Source: Diphasiastrum complanatum
Taxonomy: Eukaryota > Streptophyta > Lycopodiopsida > Lycopodiales > Lycopodiaceae
Length of the DNA stretch: 64,000 nt
Reading direction: 5' to 3'
Assembly: GCA_029204225.1 (NCBI GenBank)
Contig: CM055102.1
Coordinates: forward strand, 31,802,607 to 31,866,606
Shown one piece after another: positions 1 to 10,479 of this stretch. The notes under the pieces are model-generated. The model searched no databases. It had not been told where the DNA came from and saw only the letters and a list, made by a program, of their open reading frames with translations. Position numbers and translations under genes: made by a program. Numbering within the stretch: position 1 is the stretch's first letter; each line of letters opens with the position of its first letter.

Positions 1-300
1 TTTTGTATTTCTTCGCGACTAATTCACGAACAATTTGCGACTAATTATTTGTCTGATAATTTTTTATGCTTAATTGTTTGGCTACGTAATCACTGTAGTA
101 CTGGCGATTTCAAAGTTGGTTACTATAAGTTCAAATGTGATTTCTATCACTATTGCCTTGTTTGAAATTGATAGGCGTAGCCATGCATTAGAAAGATGAA
201 GATAGTTTATTCCGCCATGCACGAAAAGTTTTCTTTCTAGACACACAAATTATTTTCATTCGAGGCCTGTCGATGGTGATGGGAGTCATTGGAATAAACT

Positions 301-722
301 CTTGCATTGGTTGCTTCTGCTTGAAGTCTTAAGATGTATCTTCAAGGAAGACGACATCTCGACTGACTGAGATACGGCCTGACTCGACATCGTAAATTCG
401 ATAGGCTTTGTGTGACGTTGAGTATCCAATGAAGATACTTCTGCAGCTGATATGATCGAGCTTCTTTCTTAGGTCGAAAGGAATATGCACATAGCAAAGA
501 CAACCAAACACTTGGAGATGCTTAAGACTTGGTTTATAGCCATCTCCATTCTCGTAGCTCTTTGTCGGTGGTTGTGGGCATCTCTTTTGTGCCATCAACC
601 CAGGGCCATAGACCTTCTCCTTTCAGTATGAGAGAAGTCTTCACCTCCCTTACTAGGAAGTTTGATTCTGAAGAATCAAGGATTGTGCAGATCTTTGATT
701 GAATGCTGCTAATTGTGCACAA
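301..722 (-). pseudogene. Copia gag-integrase chimeric remnant
   Basis: Two pieces of a Ty1/Copia polyprotein lie in tandem on the minus strand. The upstream piece (about 722-545) resembles the N-terminal gag domain, with a GLWPWVDGTKE stretch like the usual LW..V.G gag signature. The downstream piece (about 560-329) is the integrase C-terminal region, with KPSLKHLQVFGC, a GYS..HKAYRIYD stretch and SRDVVF. In a complete element more than 1 kb of protease and integrase core separates these parts, so an internal deletion has fused gag to integrase. Further hinge-like coding continues with stops towards position 1. It is a dead relic. Confidence 0.8.
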
Positions 723-1660
723 TAAAAGTTGGTTAAAACTTTTAAACTTTTCTTGCTCTTATTATTTTCACACTTAAATATGCATAATTGCTTTACAATT
801 CACCAGAACAATATACTTAATATTAATTGGCAGATTGATAATCACAAAGATTTATTTTGTAAGATATTATTGAAAACTACCCAGTATAGGGATTTCAAAT
901 GTAATCTAATAGTAGCCAATGCTTGGCAAAAACCTATAATCCAAGCCCACCATATGTAATCTAATGGTAGCCAATGCTTGCCAAAAACCTATAATCCATT
1001 GAAAAAAGCCCACTAGATTTTTAAATCACCTACTAAGAAATTTTTTGTAGGTTCTCATAGCCTACATGTTTGAGCCTTTATAAGTTATGAGCCTATATAT
1101 TAAATTATAAGTTTTTATTGATTCATTTTTTAATTTTAAGAATTTGAAAATAATTTGCTTGGGTGTAGGCTTTACTACATTCTTGAGTGGCCCATAATAA
1201 AGTTTTAACAATGTGCATGCCATTTAACTTCTAAAAGACCATACAAGTATTTCTTAATCATTATTGAATTCTAATATAAATCAAAATATACAAATTTAAC
1301 ATTTTGATATTGATTATTGCAACACCCAAAAGTTTGAATTAATTGAAGTCCTAATGAAAACCGATAAATGCCTTGTAAGGCTTTGTATAAGAATTTGAGC
1401 CTTTTTGAAAGAAATTTGCCATCTTCTCCATATAGCATCAATAAGCTTTTTGCCCATGAGTTGGTAAAATGCCTCCAATTTTTTTTTCTTAATACATTTT
1501 GTGTTAGTTTGAATTTTTTTTTTCCACATGCACTGTCTAATACCATGAACCAGCAGGGTATCTTAAATGTGCCGTAATGCCTCGTGCTCAGGTGTCCTTT
1601 GTATTTTGGGACCACCTCCAGGAGCATAATGTCCATCCAATTTTCTCTCCTAGGAATCTG
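723..1660. other. AT-rich intergenic DNA with a 55-bp tandem duplication
   Basis: No gene is recognised here. Positions 901-955 and 956 to about 1010 are two copies of a 55-bp unit beginning gtaatctaat, differing by a few substitutions and a short insertion. A minus-strand ORF at 1271-1636 has no clear family signature. Confidence 0.5.
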
Positions 1661-1750
1661 TCATTCTCTCTCCTCTCTCCGGTGGAATTCACTTTCTCTC
1701 TCCTCTTTCCGGTGGAATGCACGTTCTCTCTCCTCTCTCCGGTGGAATGT
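1661..1750. repeat. Three 30-bp tandem repeats
   Basis: Three adjacent 30-bp units (1661-1690, 1691-1720, 1721-1750) each contain the core tctctcctctctccggtgga with one or two differences. No function is evident. Confidence 0.85.
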
Positions 1751-1948
1751 GCATGTGCTATGTGGCAGCCCGTCATTGGCTTTCCACATCCACATTCCAC
1801 CACAAACGTAAAAAAATTCGCGAAAAAAAAGGGCAAAAAACGGACAAAAAAAGATAAAAAATAAAAAATAAACTAGTCCACGCGTACGGCCAAAAGGCCT
1901 TACCGTACGGCCAAAAAAAAAAAAAAAAAAAACCTTCGCACAATGGCA

Positions 1949-2031
1949 TTACGTAGGGGAAGGCCCGAAGCCCTCGGGCAAGGGCCCTCCCAGCAAGGAA
2001 GGTCCTCAGGCAGGGCCTTCCCCCCACGTAA
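1949..2031. repeat. GC-rich foldback, about 83 bp
   Basis: The left arm starts ttacgtaggggaaggccc and the right arm is its near-perfect reverse complement ending cccacgtaa. The GC-rich centre contains further short inverted repeats. The right end overlaps the start of the adjacent MITE-like repeat. Confidence 0.7.
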
Positions 2032-2271
2032 AGCATCTCTCAAGAAATTCATTTGTATTTGCAAGAACACTTAAATAGCATCATCAAACTTGCCAAAAAC
2101 AAACTTGAATAAATACACCTTACAAATCTATAAGATGCACCTATTATACATGAAAAGACAAAAAGGCACAAGCTTACAAATGTGTAAAGAGTATTTTAAA
2201 GAATAAAAAGTGCAAACTCTTACTAAAAATAGGTACTTTTTTTATTTTTATCATTTTCAGCAATGCTTTAC
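2028..2271. mobile_element. MITE-like repeat, copy 1
   Basis: An AT-rich segment of about 244 bp is bounded by gtaaagcat and its inverse atgctttac. Internally it shares segments such as tttgtatttgcaa, aaacctgc/ttgcc and ...aagatgca with two further copies at 2310-2492 and 2892-3139. It has no coding capacity. The class (MITE) is inferred from short inverted ends and copy number. Confidence 0.55.
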
Positions 2272-2309
2272 ACCAAAGAAGACCCTCCAATGGGGGCCTT
2301 CTCCTATAT

Positions 2310-2492
2310 GTAAAAGCATCACTCAAAAAATTCTTTGTATTTGCAATAACTCTTAAATGACATAATCAAACCTACTAAACATAGAGTTGAATAATGCATC
2401 TTCCAAAATCTGTAAGATGCATTTACTATGAATAAAAAGTGTGAAATCCTCTAACCTTGCTAAAAATACACATATTTTGAGTGATGCTTAAC
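2310..2492. mobile_element. MITE-like repeat, copy 2
   Basis: Second copy of the repeat at 2028-2271. It starts gtaaaagcatcactcaaa and ends gagtgatgcttaac. It shares the internal aataaaaagtgtgaaatcct block with copy 3 and is shorter than the other copies. Confidence 0.5.
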
Positions 2493-2642
2493 GTATTATG
2501 GAAGGAGCCGGGCAGAGGCCATTCTGCCCGGTAAGGATTTCCAGAATTTTTTTAGGCGAGGCCCGGAGGGGCCAAGCCTAAAATTTTTTGGGAATCCGAA
2601 CCGGGCAGAATGGCCTTTGCCTGGCCCCTTCCATTGCGTAAT
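2491..2642. repeat. Long near-perfect palindrome, about 152 bp
   Basis: The left arm begins acgtattatggaaggagccg and the right arm ends ccccttccattgcgtaat, its reverse complement with few mismatches. The arms continue through ggccattctgcccggt and the matching accgggcagaatggcc to a short GC-rich centre near 2566. The whole unit would fold as one hairpin. No coding is seen. Confidence 0.85.
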
Positions 2643-2847
2643 GGATTTTTGGACCCTTTTAAAACCAATCCTTAGCTGCCACGTGGCAGGTGCAAGCAGA
2701 ATCAGCACTAAATTTTGTTTAGACCAATCCGATGCTGCCATGTGGCAGACGCAGGCAAAATCTACACTAACTTTTCTAAAAAAAAATAGGTGACTATTTT
2801 GCTTTTTAATCTGTTCAAAAATGGGCAGAATAGTCACCAGAAATCCA

Positions 2848-2896
2848 TTACGTATAGGAGAAGGCTGCCTTCCTCAAGCCTTTCCCTATGCATAAA
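2848..2896. repeat. Short foldback
   Basis: The arm ttacgtataggagaaggc is inverted as gcctttccctatgcataaa. It resembles the arms of the foldback at 1949-2031 and again abuts a MITE-like repeat. Confidence 0.55.
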
Positions 2897-3139
2897 GCAT
2901 TGCTCAAAAAATTCCTTTGTATTTGTTGGAACGCTAAAATTGGATAATTAGACCTGCTAAAAATAGAGTTAAATGGACCTTACAAATTTGTAGAATGTAT
3001 TTACTATAAAATGTGCTTTACAAAAGTGTAAATTAAATTTACAATGAATAAAAAGTGCGAAATCCTCAAATTTTATTAAAAGTAGGCGCGGCACATAATT
3101 GAATCCATCACTTTTTTTTATTTTCTAGAGATGCTTTAT
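2892..3139. mobile_element. MITE-like repeat, copy 3
   Basis: Third copy, about 248 bp, bounded by ataaagcat and atgctttat. It matches copy 2 over the aataaaaagtgcgaaatcct segment and copy 1 over its first part. Confidence 0.55.
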
Positions 3140-3500
3140 GCTGAGGAATCCCCCTTCCTTGACTCTTGTACTCTACAACATAGAGGGATCTTCACAACAT
3201 AGAGAGATATTTAACACATAGTAGTTGTTAGGAGTGATAGTTACCACATAGCAGTTGTTAGGAGTGATATCGAGCATGTGCATCACCCGGTTGGCGAAGA
3301 ACAGTCATGTTTCAAACCATATCATGTCTCTACGTAGAGGATTAATCTCATCCTCAGATCTACAACTGGTACGAATGGTATAGAGAGAAGACAATCTCTT
3401 GGAGGGAAGACCCTCTTCCTTGGGGAAGGCCCTTAAACCCTCCCATACTTTAGAACATGGACAAATTTTGAGAACATATAAGAAGAGATATTTACCATGA

Positions 3501-3713
3501 GGAAGAAATATTTACCACATAAGAGGGAAGAAACACAAGAGGTGCATAGAGGACATAAGAGGGCATGGAGATAGATGAGGAGATTTAGACGCAAACAACA
3601 TCCCAAATAAGGAAGAGATATTCACCACATAAGAGGGAAGAAACACAAGTGATGCATAGAGGACATAAGAGGGCATGGAGATAGATGAGGAGATTTAGAC
3701 GCAAACGACATCC
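3501..3713. repeat. 110-bp tandem duplication upstream of the UNC93-like gene
   Basis: Positions 3501-3610 and 3611-3713 are two nearly identical purine-rich units of period 110 bp, each containing aagagggaagaaacacaag and gatgaggagatttagacgca. Looser relatives (ggaagagatatttacca) lie just upstream. The array ends about 230 bp before the start codon of the next gene, so it lies in the likely promoter. Confidence 0.9.
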
Positions 3714-3851
3714 AAATGGGCGCGCTGGAACTTAGCGTGGGCTGGTTTACATGTTTGGATTATTCTAACGAGAGCATGACACGTGGCTAGAATATAAGTG
3801 GGCGCTTTGGAAATGATGTCGTGGAGGGAGGAGAGACATGAGTAGCGTAGC

Positions 3852-3858
3852 TTAAATA
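3852..3858 (+). promoter_or_regulatory. Possible TATA-like element
   Basis: The sequence ttaaata lies about 90 bp before the UNC93-like ATG. The position suits a plant TATA element, but the match is imperfect and the assignment is inference. Confidence 0.3.
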
Positions 3859-3946
3859 CAACTGAAAAGAGCTGGTGAGCAGAATCTCCCAAAATTGTTG
3901 GAGGAGGAGGAGAGTCGAGAGAAAGAGCTCCAAACTTCAAAGCCCC

Positions 3947-5416
3947 ATGGCCACAGCAGGAGGAGGAGCAGCAGAAGGGAAAGGAAAAGGGGATGGAGGA
4001 GGAGTAGGAGGAAAGGGGTGGCGATGGCCCAGATACAACAGCCCCTTGGTGCAAGTATGCATCATCGGAGCAGTCTGCTTTTGCTGCCCAGGCATGTTCA
4101 ACGTGCTTTCGGGATTGGGCGGAGGTGGGCAGGTGAGCAATCAAGCAGCCAACAACGCCCTCACAGCTCTCTATGCAACCTTCGCTGTGTTCGGGGTGCT
4201 TGGGGGTGGAATCTACAACCTCTTCGGCCCTCGCATCTGCCTCTTCTCCGGCTGCACTCTCTACATCCTCTACGTCGGCTCTTTCCTCAACTACAACCAC
4301 ACGCAGAATGAAGGATTCGTGGTGGCAGCGGGGGCGCTTCTCGGCGTGGGCGCCGGCCTCCTCTGGGCTGGCCAAGGCGCCATCGTCACATCGTATCCGC
4401 CCCCGCAGAGTAAAGGCCGCTACATTTCCATCTTCTGGTGCATCTTCAACTCCGGTGGCGTTGTTGGTGCCTTCGTGCCATTTGTGTTGAATTATAACAG
4501 ACAAGCTGGGTCTGTGAACGACGCCACCTATGTTGCCTTCATGGTGATCATGAGTCTAGGTGTGCTGCTCACACTCACTCTTGCCACCACAGACAGGGTG
4601 GTGAGGGATGATGGCAGCCGCGTGGCCACTGTCAGATACTCAAATCCGCTGGTGGAAGGGTGGGAGATTCTGAAGTTGTTTCGCAATCCGCAACTGATGA
4701 TGCTCTTCCCTGCTTGCTTTGCGAGCAATTTTTTTTACACATACCAATTCAATAATGTGAATGGTTTGCTCTTCAACATTCGCACCAGAAGCTTCAACAA
4801 CGTGTTCTACTGGGGAGCCCAGATGGCTGGATCACTCGCAATAGGCTTTATCCTCGATCGTAGCAACTCCAAAAGAAGAACTCGCGGCTTCATCGGCTTG
4901 TCAGTGATGGCGATCTTCACCACAGTCGTGTGGGGCGGTGCTTTGGTCAATCAGCTGCACTATTCGCGTCATAAACATCCGTCCAAGCTTTTGGATTTCA
5001 AAGACTCTGGATCAGCGTATGCAGGCCCATTTCTGCTGTATTCCATGTTCGGATTGCTTGATTCCATGTATCAGACGCTTTGTTACTGGATCATCGGCAC
5101 TCTCTCGCAGGATAGTAAATCCTTGAGCAGGTACAGCGGATTCTATAAAGGAGTTCAGAGCGTCGGGGCTGCCATAGCTTGGCAGGTCGACCAAAGGGGA
5201 ATGCCCTTACTGTGGGAACTTTTGTTCAACTGGATTCTGTTGACAATCAGCTTTCCGTTCGTGGCTTTGGTGTTGAAAGATGTGAAGGAAGCTAGAACGG
5301 GAAAGGTGGAGATGGAAGGGATGATGGGCGCTTTAGAGGAGGTGCCCAGACATGCCCAGGACAAAGACCGTGACAATAATGTGCTGGATGGAAGTTCCGA
5401 CAATGTAAAAGCTTAG
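3947..5416 (+). CDS. UNC93-like major facilitator protein
   Basis: An intact single-exon reading frame of 489 codons plus stop encodes a polytopic membrane protein of the UNC93/DUF895 branch of the major facilitator superfamily. I chose the ATG at 3947. The frame is open back to a GTG at 3875, but no upstream ATG is in frame. A Gly/Lys-rich cytosolic leader (residues 1-25) precedes the family block NSPLVQV...CFCCPGMFNVLSGLGGGGQ and a run of hydrophobic segments with small-residue helices (GALLGVGAGLLWAGQGA). The C-terminus is charged and ends VKA. Length and layout fit plant and fungal UNC93-like proteins of roughly 450-490 residues. Animal UNC93 members act in ion-channel regulation or receptor trafficking; the substrate of plant members is unsettled. 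No break or missing segment is seen, so it is probably functional. Confidence 0.92.
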   Translation: MATAGGGAAEGKGKGDGGGVGGKGWRWPRYNSPLVQVCIIGAVCFCCPGMFNVLSGLGGGGQVSNQAANNALTALYATFAVFGVLGGGIYNLFGPRICLFSGCTLYILYVGSFLNYNHTQNEGFVVAAGALLGVGAGLLWAGQGAIVTSYPPPQSKGRYISIFWCIFNSGGVVGAFVPFVLNYNRQAGSVNDATYVAFMVIMSLGVLLTLTLATTDRVVRDDGSRVATVRYSNPLVEGWEILKLFRNPQLMMLFPACFASNFFYTYQFNNVNGLLFNIRTRSFNNVFYWGAQMAGSLAIGFILDRSNSKRRTRGFIGLSVMAIFTTVVWGGALVNQLHYSRHKHPSKLLDFKDSGSAYAGPFLLYSMFGLLDSMYQTLCYWIIGTLSQDSKSLSRYSGFYKGVQSVGAAIAWQVDQRGMPLLWELLFNWILLTISFPFVALVLKDVKEARTGKVEMEGMMGALEEVPRHAQDKDRDNNVLDGSSDNVKA

Positions 5417-7612
5417 CAAGTTAGCTGTAAAGGTATCTACTATTTTCAGAACATTTTTATTCTGGAATTTAAGTAGTAAGAAAGAACAAGACAATTTGTT
5501 CGGGAGTTCACCAGATCTCTGCTCTGGAGCTGCTGAATATGTATAACGCAGCCTCCAGGGTTTGAAACAGTATGTGTTTGTTCTTCATCAATGCAAGGGC
5601 ATTGGATTTGAGTCTTAAATTCTCAAGTCTGATCCTGGTATAAAAAGGAACATGCCAAATCAGCTTGTAGCATTGTATTGAGTGATGCTGAGCAAACTAT
5701 GCTACTTGTAAGATGTAAACTCTTGAATTTGATGAGGTAAAAGTTTGTGTTTGCATGCCTGGATTGTTATGTAGGTTACTTCGTACACCCTTGTATATTT
5801 TGAATTTGGCCTTGTTCACGTTAAGCAGGAATTGGCTAACTACTTGAAGGAACTCTTAAGACTGCAGTGATGTCTATTATGATCCATCTCCTAAGATACA
5901 ATCGACTGTCTTTTTTGTGCTTGGAACAATCCATCCGTTCTAGCCTGTTCGCCCGGGCAATTGCAGTTTGCAGTACATTGCAAAACATGACTATAGCAGG
6001 CTAGTGCTTATCAGTTCAGGGTAGTTTATTGCCCCCGACTCCTTGATAATTTTGTGAATATCAGAGCTTTGCACAAGGAGGAAACAACATAGCGCTCACT
6101 TATCGTTGAATTCCGTGCTAGTGCATGAGCATAAGTCTTGCAACTTCTAGCACCATAACCCAACTTCAACCGGACTTGACATATCATTCTGTGTTGCATA
6201 CAAACTTAAGCTTCTCTAAAGTGCATAAAGTATAGCCAATCCCAAATATGCTGCCAATGTTTTGTTTTTCAATCAAGCTAAAACACGTCTCTATATGATT
6301 AGTCAGTGATGTAAACCAAGTCTGTGAATCGGCCTTTTGCATTTCTCTGTATTTAGAAAAAATCCTCACAAATTTTGACTTGGAATTGAAACACATTGGT
6401 TGCACCCTTTAAGTCATGCATTTGTTGATTTTCTATACTACTAGCTGTCGTATCAGCAACGAGAAGATGTACTGATAGTTTTAGCCCACCCACTCATTCT
6501 AAAGCAGCAAAGCATCACGAATTTCGAAATCTCAAAAGCTATTATTTACCAGTGAAAGGAACTGGCTTTCTATTCGTCTTTGACATACGTATATCTAGCT
6601 ATTCACATCATTGCAGGATATCCAGCTATTCACATCATTGCAGGATCCTTGAGCTGGAATCGAAGCATTTCTGCAAATGGGTCCACTTGTTCCCACTTGT
6701 CTTGATTACATTGTTAGAGAACGAAGTTTCTCATACATCTTCCTCGAATTGCCTTATTGATTGCACACAATACTTCTATCATTTTTGTTTATATATTTAT
6801 TTAGTCAAAAAAAAATAGAGCTTTATTTATCTATCACAATTTTCTTTTGCATCATATGTTTTAAATGATTGTTAATCTTCAATTGTCTCAAAGTAGCAAT
6901 TTATTTATAACTACTCCAAGGTGGCTAGTGCTCATGATCCTATCTTTACGTTGGAAATGTAGATTACCACCAATATATACAAAGAAATTGTATGGAGCTT
7001 CAACATCCAATCAACAAAATGATAACATCAAGATTAACATCCATGTTATTGCAAACATGTGGCACCATCATATATGCTTTGAACCTCATTGTTTGCAAAT
7101 TTTCTAAGTGATTATCGAGTCCCCCACACTTTTGTACCCTTTTGCTATGACCTGGGACCCATTGCAAACCTTATTGAATAGTAAAGGTAGGAACAAATTT
7201 GTGAATTATTACGATGTGCACATTTGCTCTTCATGACAAGGCCCCATTATTTTCTATTTATCATCATTACATTTCACTCTATACACAATATACAAAATTT
7301 CACATCAAATCAATGACTAGACCAAGAGCAAATAGGCTATATCACTACGTAATTGGGGAAAACTTCTATGAAAGCATCTTCTGCTCACTTTGTCAAAAGC
7401 TATTAGGAAACAACTTTTTCTCACCTTGTAAAAAAGCTATAATGAAAGCAACCTTTGCTCACAATATGAAATGATAGCAATGGAGAAATTTGTTCAGGAT
7501 TGAAAGGACCTCACGAATCATTGCTAAGAGTTCATCAAGGATTTGATTTTATTTGAAGCTTCCATTGAAAATAATAAATCATATTATTGAATATCATATA
7601 TAATCAAGGTGG
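5417..7612. other. 3' flank and AT-rich intergenic DNA
   Basis: The first few hundred bases are the presumed 3' untranslated region and terminator of the UNC93-like gene. No polyadenylation signal stands out. A 27-bp tandem duplication lies at 6592-6645. Short open frames at 6184-6405 and 6865-7474 show no family signature. Confidence 0.5.
6592..6645. repeat. 27-bp tandem duplication
   Basis: Two adjacent copies (6592-6618, 6619-6645) differ at one base and contain attcacatcattgcagga. Confidence 0.9.
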
Positions 7613-8589
7613 GTGACAACTCATGATGAAAATAAGCATCACTCGATTGATAGTTGGAGTGAGTCACTATGGACAATTCTTGTAGCAGTGTCCATAACCG
7701 CATTCTCGGTAGAAGGATGTATATTGTCCCTTGTATGGACATTTCGCAATTCTGTGTCCTTCGCCACATCCGTAGCAGCCGTAATTTCTTCCTCCTTGAC
7801 GCCGAGTTTGAGCTGCATAGGCCGCAATATATTCATTTATGACAGGATCCATAAATGGTTTATCCACTCCATACCATTGATGCTGCTCAGGTTGAGGTGG
7901 TACTGGCAATTCTGATTCTGTTCTTGTCAAGTTTACGTGGGCCACTTGTTGATTGGTTGGCCCCGGTGGTGAAAGTAAGGCCATACGTTGTTGATGATTC
8001 GGTGCGCCGTACCTTGGATCCGGGGGTTAAATGGGTAAAATGTCGTATCGTCCGATGTTGCGTTGCACAAATGGCAAAATCTATGTGTCAGTCTCAGATT
8101 TTGCTTTAGGACTAGGCACTTGTTTGCTGTATGGTTTTGTGTGCACACTGAACACCATACCATTTCTCGTCGGGGATATTGTAGTTGGTTTTGTTCCGGT
8201 AGATTTGGCGTTGCTGCTACAGCTCCTTGTAAGGCTTTCAGTTTTTGATCAAACTGCGCCGTAAGCTGCTCCATCTGCTGATTGTGTAATTTTGTCATCT
8301 GATTTAACAGCAGTTCTATGGATAGAGCGAAAACAGTTGATGATAATGATGCTACCGAGGGAGTAGGAGTATGGGTGGATGGATATTCATCGTCTGATCC
8401 CTCATCCTCTTCCCTGATGGCATCCTCCATAGCTTCCTGAAGAGTAGCGTACTACTCCCGTCGTTTCAGTTCTCTCTTGATGCTCCGTGGTAGTCCTGCT
8501 AGGAACCACATGATCACCACATGATCGAGAGTTAGGGCTACACTGCACTCGGATCGTAGATGTTTGACCCGTTCAATATAGTCCTTGAC

Positions 8590-9807
8590 TGTAGCGCAGG
8601 CATCCCAAAGGCAGCCGAGAACCACGACTTAGCTTCCCAGCCTTCAACTCTTGCCATCCGAACCCACTTGACATACAAGCAGCGAACTCGCCAACAACGA
8701 TCAGACTTAACCAACTTGAAGTTCCGAAAACCAACATTGAGATCCAACCTGGCGCCATGCCAGATCGGGGGTCCCGACGTGGGTGACTTCCCTCCAAGCA
8801 AGCCGCCCGACATACATCAAACTTAACCAACTCGAAGCTTCGTTACAAACGAGTAACATCCATTCCAAGCAAGCGGTCTGACTTACATCAAACTTAACCA
8901 ACTGAAAGCTTCGTCACGAGCGCTGGAAGCCAACCTGGTGCCACGCCAGACTGGACAGCCATAAACAGGTAACATCCACCCAAGCAAGCCATCCAACTCA
9001 GCCGACAGGTTAGAGCCCGTTCCCCAAGAGCTTAACCCATTCACGTTCATGCAAGGCACACTCAGAACCACAAGCCGCGACAGATATGGAAACAACCAGT
9101 TCCTAGACCAAATGGTCCCGACAGCATACCGCTGGCGCCACGGACCGAATGGTCCCGACGGCATACCGCTGGCGTCCCGGGATACGACCCTCAGCTATGT
9201 GCCAAGTTAAAAATTTTGAAAGCGGCCTTACAACTGGCGCTTTTACCGAACACTGAAACCTAGAAGGTAATCAGAGTCAGTTTGAGGAAAATCCCACTTT
9301 ATTGATAAATCTGAGAAGGTTACATTTCAAGTGTGTGACCGACCCTAGTCTCCGGGGCGCTAGCATGCCAAGGCGAGAGCCATGACAACATTCCAGCAAG
9401 GGAGGCTGAGACTTGGTTGGAGCTCGCCCTGAGTCGCAACCCGCACTCCCCTATAGTATTGGTGTGATTCGGCACCCCCCCTCATACCAAGCACTCTACC
9501 CAAGCTGGTAAAGCACGTTTTTCTCTCTCTAGGATTTTCTCTTTCTAGAAAGTCATTTTCTCTCTCTAGATTTTATTGATCCCCAGGCTTCCTTTAATCA
9601 TGCCTAGATCGTGTGAGGTGATTGCACATCGATCTGAGCTCTCTGGACTCCGCTAGAACCGATCAAAGATTTTCAGCCATAGGAACTTGGCGCCGACTGG
9701 ATTTTGGTCACAGTGGCGCCGGGAGCAGCAGGGGCGCTGCTGGCGCCGGGGACATAGCTGGCGCCGATGGCGCCGAAAGTAAAGCTTGTAAAGGTAGCTT
9801 AACAACA
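8590..9807. mobile_element. Solo LTR (1,218 bp) with TTGAC target duplication
   Basis: The segment begins TGTAGCGC and ends CAACA, giving the TG...CA termini of an LTR, and is flanked by perfect 5-bp direct repeats TTGAC at 8585-8589 and 9808-9812. It interrupts a gag gene that is co-linear across the site. There is no coding capacity, primer site or internal LTR pair, so a solo LTR left by recombination is more likely than a complete small element. It includes diverged tandem units at about 8690-8990 sharing aacttaaccaactgaaagc. Its strand is not resolved. Confidence 0.85.
8690..8990. repeat. Diverged tandem repeats inside the solo LTR
   Basis: At least three units share cttaaccaact.gaag..tcg and ccaagcaagc..tc, starting near 8702, 8819 and 8888. 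Spacing is irregular (about 70-115 bp). The array may be the LTR's enhancer-like region, which is inference. Confidence 0.6.
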
Positions 9808-10479
9808 TTGACCATTTCTCTTTTTTCCATCTTAACCTTGCTGAGCAAGAAAAACGGGTCTTCTAGGAACTTTTTTGTCTTAAAGCGCGTGATGAGAGCC
9901 GCTTTAACCCCTTCTCAGGTGGATTTCTCTTCCTCTAACGGGTTGAAAAACCAATCTTGAGCCACCGCTACTAGGAACATGGGAAACAACATCAATTTTT
10001 CTGCAAGTGTCTGTTCGCCGTAGATTTCACAAGCTTGCTTGTAGATCTGGAGGAAGCAGATGAGATCTGATGATCCGTCGTATTTTGGTATCTCCATCTG
10101 AGGTGCCCTCTGGACTACTTGCAAGGGAGCGACAGGTACGGGTTGGCCCATTGGATCCATTGGCACTAGTTCCGGTTCTGCTTCTTGTTGCGTAGCTGCT
10201 AATCTGGGAAGGCGTGGTGCTTGATTCACTGTCCTTCTTGTTAATGATCGTCCAGATCTCAAATTCATCCGATGTTGGGGTCCAAGATAGTTGAATCTTG
10301 CTTGTACAATGGGATGCGCTCTGGATCTTAAGGATCTGACCAATCTGATTGGTCGAAAGTGAAATTTAGGCCTTGTACGGTGGTTTTTCTTGATAACTTT
10401 TTACTCCTTGTATTGATTGACTTGAGGTTTTGACAGTAGCTGGATCTAGTGTAGATCTTTCCACTGATCTAGTCTGCGA

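Larger units (their letters stand above)
7613..10343 (-). pseudogene. Gypsy gag gene split by a solo LTR
   Basis: Read on the minus strand, 10343-9813 encodes a gag N-terminal half with the conserved block EIPKYDGSSDLICFLQIYKQ and AQDWFFNPLEEE. The frame resumes at 8584 with a KDYIERVKHLRSE region, then a WFLAGLP block, an acidic stretch and two Cys-His knuckles (WCSVCTQNHTANKC and CYGCGEGHRIAKC), both with CX2CX3HX4C spacing. The 8590-9807 insertion separates the halves. Removing it and one target duplicate makes the frame continuous. A TGA at about 9915-9917 replaces the expected Trp, and another stop lies near 8450. No protease or RT follows below 7613, so the element is truncated as well as interrupted. 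Confidence 0.85.

Noticed and set aside
1271-1636. 121-codon minus-strand ORF that faintly resembles the Copia RT motif KALYG
   Set aside because: The resemblance is too weak and the sequence is low-complexity.
3875-3946. Upstream in-frame extension of the UNC93-like protein from a GTG codon
   Set aside because: Plant nuclear genes start at ATG. The first in-frame ATG is 3947, and the family's conserved part begins after it.
3695-4504. Long minus-strand ORF over the UNC93-like gene
   Set aside because: Antisense shadow of a GC-rich, codon-biased gene, with no family signature.
6184-6405. 73-codon minus-strand ORF
   Set aside because: No recognisable domain, no neighbouring exon and no codon-bias support.
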